From assembly GCF_018873765.1 (NCBI RefSeq), contig NC_057920.1, forward strand, positions 6,461,307 to 6,525,306: a stretch of DNA of 64,000 nucleotides, read 5' to 3'. The notes beneath the pieces are model-generated. The model saw only the letters and a program-made list of their open reading frames with translations. It did no database searches and was not told the DNA's origin. Numbering within the stretch: position 1 is the first letter of the stretch; every line of letters begins with the position of its first letter. Positions 58,728-64,000 of this stretch are shown piece by piece. The stretch is from Telopea speciosissima (Eukaryota > Streptophyta > Magnoliopsida > Proteales > Proteaceae). The translations under genes and the position numbers were made by a program.

Positions 58728-60825
58728 GGGAAAATATCTACCCCCTCCCCTCTAAGTTTGCCTAATATCAAGTCAGTACCCAAGTTTTGAAAAATATCTA
58801 CCCCCTCCCCTACTTTATAAAGATTATATCAACCGTACCCTAACCGTTAAAATCTACCATTAATTGATGACGTGGACAGGGCCAATTTATCTAAACCCCA
58901 AATTACCCTTAATTTTTCTTAATTCCATGTTTACCCCTCCAATCCTTCACTCGAAGCACCGGCTGCCGCTCCTTCTTCCTCTTCTAATTCTCCTTCTCGT
59001 GCGGAATCTATCACATGGGGCGGCCGTGCTGTGCGTGAAGCAGCCTACAGGGCTTTAGCCATAGCGGCCAAGGGACGAACGAGGTGGAGCAGAGCTATCC
59101 TGAAGAGCCGTCTCAAGTTGAAATTCAGGAGGAGGATACAGAGGGTGGCGGCCGTCGCCGGTGACAACCCATCGAAGCGACAAGGAGTCAGCGTCATTGG
59201 ATTGAACCTGAAAGAGAAGAAGAGATCGACAGGGGCTCAGGTGCAGCGAAAAATTCTGTTGTTCAGTTGGGGAATTCCATCTCATTTGGTTCTGGTTCTG
59301 GCTCTGCCTTGGGTTCGAGAGTTTCTTCTTCTTCCTTCTGGACTCTATGGATCTATCGGAATTCGTTGTGAGATTTAAGATTAGAGGCGACTCCATGTAA
59401 ATCAATCTTCAATATTCTGGTGTGGGATATGAAGATCCTATCAAGGAGATTCTGGCGATTCAAGAGGAAGAATCTGAATATTTCGATATGGGAATCCTCC
59501 TTTCCAGCCAGACGGAGAAGAAGAAGGTTATAAAACCTGCAACAAACCGAAAAAAAAGTGAAATTGTTAGAAACTATAGAAGGGAGAGAAGACAAAGAGA
59601 AGGAAGAATTTGGTTGAAATAACAAAATTATAGCTTGATATCTACCAATCAGCGGAATCGTTTGGGGTTGGGCACACACAAAAGCAATTCCAAGATTTGA
59701 AGATTTGTGATCGGAATAGTGATGGACACAAAACTAAATCACAGGAAACCTCCTTAAATTCGATTCAGAAATCAAATAATGAACCTGGTAAGATAGAGAG
59801 ACTAAAAACAAGGACAAGGTAGAAGCTTTTATTTCTTTTTTCCTCTCCTGGGAAACCAATTCGATGGTTTTTTTGTAGTTACCTGTCTCAATGATAATCG
59901 TAAGCGCGTCACATCCACCGGATCGCCGAAGAACCGAGTCAATCGACACAAGAGAAAAGATTTAACTGATTGAGAGAAGAACAGGGTAGGAGATAGGTGT
60001 GGCGTTTGCAGGGTGCAGAGAGTAGAGGAAGAGACTGGCTAGGGAGAGGATGAAGAGGCAGAGATGTTGTGAAGAGAAAGGGAAGAAAGACGAAATAGAG
60101 GGAGTGAGTGTTTCAGATTTGGGATTTCTAATTCAGTTTTTAAAAGGTTATTAATTAAGGGAATATATAACTACTAATTATTATGGATTCAAGTGTTAAA
60201 TGTTGGTGGCTTGTCTTCTTTCTCCCCCTTTTCTCTCTCGATTTTATTTCTGGAAAAAACAGAGAGCATTCACTTTGTGTTGCTCGAATGGAAAGCAAGA
60301 TCTCTAAGCTGGTTTGGTTGAGCTGATCATTGGAGATTTGGAGGCAGTAGATGCCTCTTCTTTCAGCTGCAAGAGCTGAATGGGTTTCGGCGGTGGTGGT
60401 GGTGGATCGGTAGTGGCAGCGGCAGCGGTGGCGATGATGGTGGTGCTGGCAGAAAAAGAAGAAGAAGAATCAACGCACAGAGAAGAGAAAGATTTCTGTA
60501 ATCAAAAGAAGGACAAGTGTTAATGTTGGAATGTTGGTGGCTTGTCTTCTTTCTCCCCCTTTTCTCTCTCGATTTGGCTTTTGCCCTTTAACTCAACATA
60601 AAAGGGTAATACAGTCTTTTCATAAGCAAGGGAGAAAGACATGCTTTCAATAGATATTAAAAAGGGTAAATTTGTCTTTACACTTGTTTTTTTTAACAGC
60701 GTTTAACAGTTAGGGTACGGTTGATATAATCTTTATAAAGTAGGGAAGGGGGTAGATATTTTTCAAAACTTGGGTACTGGATTGATATTAGGCAAACTTA
60801 GAGGGGAGGGGGTAGATATTTTCCC
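58728..60825. mobile_element. Mutator-like (Pack-MULE type) element, 2098 bp
   Basis: Terminal inverted repeats of about 124 bp (58728-58851 and 60702-60825), starting GGGAAAATATCTACCCCCTC, differ at only a few positions. An exact 9-bp target duplication ATACTACAA flanks the element (58719-58727 and 60826-60834), diagnostic for Mutator-like elements. No transposase code (mudrA-type) is seen. The inside carries GC-rich gene-like sequence at 58960-59300, a duplicated 40-bp segment (near 60201 and 60531) and other non-repeat DNA, as in Pack-MULEs. Confidence 0.88.
58965..59255 (+). pseudogene. Captured fragment of an IBH1/AIF-type bHLH repressor gene
   Basis: In the plus frame, [20 protein letters not shown] leads into [20 protein letters not shown] and RLKLKFRRR. 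This stretch is characteristic of the atypical, non-DNA-binding bHLH group (IBH1, AIF1-4, bHLH147-150) that inhibits brassinosteroid and cell-elongation factors. Downstream, [16 protein letters not shown] resembles the start of the degenerate helix-loop-helix, but the second helix is replaced by unrelated residues. It lacks a proper N-terminus and the complete HLH, so no functional protein is expected. The assignment rests on motif memory, not alignment. Confidence 0.6.
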
Positions 60826-60867
60826 ATACTACAATAGAATCAAACGGTCAGAATCCGCCCCACCCCA

Positions 60868-61435
60868 TCAAGGCTTAGCATTGGTCGCTTGAGCAAACTT
60901 ATTGATGAAGGCGAGGGCAATGCTCGTCAACTTCTTGCCGTTCAACACGCGATCCTGTACATCTGATTTCACAGACCCAAACTCATCCGCACACGTGTCC
61001 TGATTGGTAAGTGCGGCGCTCATCCACGTCTGTACATTGCTTATCTGGAATGGCTTGCTCGCGCGTTGTATTTCCGTGCTCGAGCGTTGCATCTGATCAA
61101 TGGCGTCACCGAAGGTGCTCACGCAGTCCTATAGAACCTTATCGGAATTGGGATTGCGTGCGAGGTTCGAAATGTACGTGCTAATGTTATGACTTACGAC
61201 CACTAGAGAGGCTGACCTCGACGGCAACGCTAGCGAGCTTGGCTGGGCTTCCTTGGACCTCATTGGTGCGGGCAATGAGGCTGGCGTAGCAGACGTCAGA
61301 GTACAATGTTGCGTCGCAGTTGGTACGGATGAAATCGTTACCATTGTTGTTTGGGTTTAAATGGGCAGTGGAGATCGCCGGTAGAAGAAGAACAAGGAGT
61401 AAGGTGGTGGAGATTGTCATTGATGGGGCGGCCAT
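60868..61435 (-). pseudogene. Pectin-methylesterase-inhibitor-like gene, broken
   Basis: Starts at ATG 61435 with a signal peptide (MAAPSMTISTTLLLVLLLPA), then FIRTNCDATLYSDVCYASLI, the first cysteine pair of the PMEI/invertase-inhibitor fold. Near 61200 the frame shifts by one into SHNISTYISNLARNPNSDKV. A TAG at about 61132-61130 replaces a codon, and the same frame resumes with DCVSTFGDAIDQM, NQDTCADEF (second cysteine pair) and the usual C-terminal LTSIALAFINKFA. All parts of a secreted four-helix inhibitor of about 190 aa are there, but a frameshift and a nonsense codon break it. Sequencing error could explain one lesion, less likely both. It would have acted in the cell wall. The stop lies 34 bp from the Mutator-like element's target duplication. 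Confidence 0.8.
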
Positions 61436-61537
61436 TTTCTAGGACTCTTGAGGTTTGGGGAGCTTTGGAGATTAAAGAGGGGTCCTAAGCTCCCTGAACC
61501 TGAAGCTGATGAGATGGGTTTGGACTTAACAGAGAGG

Positions 61538-61550
61538 GATTTATATAGAC
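61538..61550 (-). promoter_or_regulatory. TATA box of the PMEI-like gene
   Basis: On the minus strand CTATATAAAT lies about 105 bp upstream of the start codon, a normal plant distance when a 70-bp 5' UTR is assumed. Confidence 0.5.
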
Positions 61551-61869
61551 TCATCTCTTGGTTTGCCTTTCAGGTAGGAATGGAATGAACGATATCAGAT
61601 TGACAAAAATGAAAGGTCTTCCTTGTTCTTTGGCATGTAAAGAGACTTGATTAGAATCATGAGATGGGTGTAGAAAGGAGGTATAAGCGGCTGCTTGTAA
61701 TTCTATATGAGGTGTGGCTGAAAAACTAGCCTTGATGCTATTTATAGGACTAGGATAAAAATATTTGGCTAACCCAAATCCTGAACTAGTCGGCAGAAGA
61801 TGCTAACCCTAACTATTCTGAAGTTAATGTAAATTCTAGCTCAGCTACCTTGAGATGCATTCAGGCTAC

Positions 61870-63166
61870 CATGGATATTAGAAATACAGTACAATCCATT
61901 CAACAGTCCACAAGTGTCAGCCAAAATAAGCAAAGCCATTTCTTACAGATGTCCACTATTTCAAAGATGGAGTCCCTCTGGAAAGGCTGTGATTACCAAA
62001 TTTCTTCACCTTGTTAGTTGGGTTGCTGTCTGTCTCCCCAGAGCAGAAGGAGGTCTTGGTCTGAGAAGAAATAAAGATGTCAATTATGCGGGAATTCTCA
62101 AATTGATTTGGAAGCTTGTGGTTAAAAGGAAGAGTATTTGGGTTGATTGGGTCTACTCCCGCATCCTCCATACCGACTCCATTTGGACTGCCCCTGCTAT
62201 CTCTGATGGCTCCCTGGTCTGGAGAAAGATCCTACAGCTCATACCTCTTGCTTTAGTGGTTGTTAGATCTATGTATAATGATGGTTCCTCTATCAGATTC
62301 TGGCTTGATAATTGTTACCCCCACGGAGTTCTCCTTCATTCGGTATGTGCTAGACTTATCTACACTCAAGGTTTTGACAGCTTGGACATGATCTTGGATA
62401 TTATTCAGCATGATGGTTGGCCTCCTCACCCTTCCTTCTCATTGTCTGCCGTATGGAATGCTCTGCCGAATATTCCCAGAAGACCCTGAGGTAAAGGTGA
62501 TACTGTCATATGGTTGGCTTCCCTGTCAGCCCTCTTCAGTTCCAACTTCCAAGTCGGCTTGGGACCTTATTAGGGCTCGGTGCCCTATCAAAACTTGGCG
62601 CCATCTTGTCTGGTTTAAGAAGCGTATCCCCTGCCATAGTTTTACTATCTGGAGGGTGTTTTCTCGCTGCCTCGGAACCCAAGTATTCCTCATTCACAGA
62701 CAGATTCCGGTCTCCCCCCAATGCTGCCTTTGTTAGAATGCAACTGAAGATGTGGATCATTTGTTTTTTGAGTGCCCCTTCTCCTCAGTCTGGCAAGGCC
62801 TCTTGGCCAAATGTTGATTGACCCTGTAGAAGGATTTTTCCCTTTGAGAGAGAATAGATCTGTTTGGACATGACCTTTGTGGGAAACTCTTGTTGTGACT
62901 CAGTTGGTAAGCTTGCTTTTGGAGCTGCCATCTACCGCATTTGGTTTGAGCAGCAACCTTAGAAGATGGACTTCCAAGTCCAGATCCTTTCAGCAGATTT
63001 GGGATTTGAACCTCTTTAATGTCAGTTCTAAGCTTACTGTTGCTCCTATTAAGTATATTTAAGTGTGCTGATACGCCTTGAAATAAGCTCTGAACATTCA
63101 TGCCTGGGGTCTTCCCCCTTCTCTTCTTCAGGCCCTTGCCTCTTCTCACCCCTTGGAATGGCAAGG
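61870..63166 (+). pseudogene. L1-type LINE, 3' coding part with zf-RVT domain
   Basis: Code with SAKISKAISYRC, EGGLGLRRNKDVNYAGILKL, WVDWVYSRILHTDSIWTAP and WRKILQLIPLA matches the region after the reverse transcriptase of plant L1 elements. A frameshift near 62490 leads to SKSAWDLIRARCPIKTWRHL and VWFKKRIPCHSFTIWRVF, then CCLC and DHLFFECPFSSVWQ: the zinc-binding domain, with CxxC-type and HxxxxC residues. A deletion near 61960 removes the stretch before the motif LHLVSWVAVC. The right end is cut by a solo LTR at 63167. Confidence 0.8.
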
Positions 63167-63988
63167 TAATGTAAAAGTTGACCTCGAACCGGGGAAACCA
63201 GCGGGAGACCGATTGCAGCAGGATCGATACAATGAAAAGAACAAATTAAAAACTGCAACTCTTTTTTTTATTGCTACTTTTCTGTTACATATGAAGAAGA
63301 AGAAGAAGAAGAAGGGGGGGGGGGTAGGAGAATGGCTCTCTCAGCCTGGGTCTCTCATCCACAGCTATCCCAGCTGTTGAACCATGGAATTTCTCCCATA
63401 ACCGATCGCAATAAGGCCTGAAAATTATTTTCTCCAAAATCTGTTCCTTCCTTATAATAGGGGGCCTATTAATAGCTTAGGCAAGCTTACAATATTAATA
63501 GAAACTAACTGAAAATAGAAAGTAGGGAAATAGAAACTACTTAAACCTAACTAATAGAAGGTAACTAACATTAGAAACTACTAGGCTTTATAGTTCAGTC
63601 ACATGCAATAATAATTAAAATAGAAACTAACAGATTTAGTAACTAAGTACTACTAAGAGAATAGTAACAGAATAAAATCAGATCTTCAAGTCTTTTAGCA
63701 GCCGATCCTCTTTCTTGTCAAAGCTTGCATTCTCATGCGGTCCCCACCAAGGATCTTCTAATAATATTCTCAAAAATAGAAACTAGATCCTTGTCAAAAA
63801 AGGGAAGCTAACTTGGTCTTCAATCTTCTAGAAGCTGCCCCATCGATCCTGGAGTGTCTTGCCATCCAAGACGTTTAGAATAAAGGCACACACGATCTAA
63901 GCTGGGACCCACAACACTGTTCACATGAACAGTAACTTTGTTTTTGAAATCTTTTTTTGTTCTGTTCTTCATGCTTTGATCTTCATCA
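63167..63988 (-). mobile_element. Solo LTR, family A, copy 3 (822 bp)
   Basis: Ends TAATG and CATCA with target duplication CAAGG at 63162-63166 and 63989-63993. It shares the stretch ACCTCGAACC..GGAAACCAGCGGGAGA..GATTGCAGCAGGATC with the copy at 12352. It holds an (AAG)n/G-run at 63293-63325. It interrupts the L1 fragment. Confidence 0.8.
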
Positions 63989-64000
63989 CAAGGACTTGTT

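Noticed and set aside
59055..59405. 116-aa minus-strand frame in the Mutator-like element
   Set aside because: It is the antisense of the bHLH-like fragment; composition (Ser, Pro, Gln-rich) follows from the reverse strand and no family is recognised.
1..64000. tRNA, rRNA, CRISPR, riboswitch or organelle-derived DNA
   Set aside because: No complete cloverleaf, rRNA core motif, regularly spaced direct repeats or recognisable plastid/mitochondrial gene was seen on either strand; small RNA genes cannot be excluded without covariance searches.

Overview
The window is plant nuclear DNA. It has intron-rich genes with GT-AG splicing, introns of several kilobases packed with retroelements, Copia, Ty3-type, L1 and RTE retrotransposons, MITEs and a Mutator-like element. 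The protein-coding genes are closest to eudicot families known from Arabidopsis. The species cannot be named from the sequence; a repeat-rich early-diverging eudicot is a guess.

Layout. 1-3566: decayed Copia element (+), 5' end cut by the window, inserted inside the reverse transcriptase of a second decayed Copia element (-, 3567 to about 7391). 8373-8710: first coding exon (-) of a TRAPPC11 homologue. 8711-9358: shared intergenic/promoter interval. 9359-30477: complete 11-exon gene (+) for a BIG1-type ARF guanine-nucleotide exchange factor of 1723 aa, with a 7.9-kb first intron full of RTE LINE fragments, a SINE, MITEs and a solo LTR. 30478-35124: intergenic, with a Ty3 remnant. 35125-43806: complete 6-exon gene (-) for a 289-aa single-RRM RNA-binding protein; its last intron holds a multi-level nest of retrotransposons. 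43807-53817: mostly gene-free DNA with two LINE RNase H fragments and hairpin elements. 53818-53932: orphan first exon of a cinnamoyl-CoA-reductase-like gene. 54894-57622: young non-autonomous LTR retrotransposon. 58728-60825: Mutator-like element with 124-bp terminal inverted repeats and a 9-bp target duplication, carrying a fragment like an IBH1/AIF-type bHLH repressor. 60868-61435: broken pectin-methylesterase-inhibitor-type gene. 61870-63166: L1 LINE 3' part. 63167-63988: solo LTR.

How the genes relate. The two genes that diverge from 8711-9358 both belong to secretory trafficking: TRAPPC11 is a subunit of Rab-GEF/tethering TRAPP complexes, and BIG1 activates ARF GTPases at the trans-Golgi network. 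A shared promoter is possible but not shown. The other genes are functionally unrelated.

No prokaryote-type system, CRISPR array or defence island is present. The most unusual signal is a recurring set of very small retro-insertions: 14-23 nt of LINE 3' tail flanked by 10-18-bp target duplications, one with an empty-site paralogue inside the window. Next come several precisely datable nested insertions, two solo LTRs of one family at the same site of an RTE element in opposite orientations, and the transcription-factor fragment inside the Mutator-like element. Exon boundaries were read by eye from splice sites, phase and family similarity. No alignment or database search was run.
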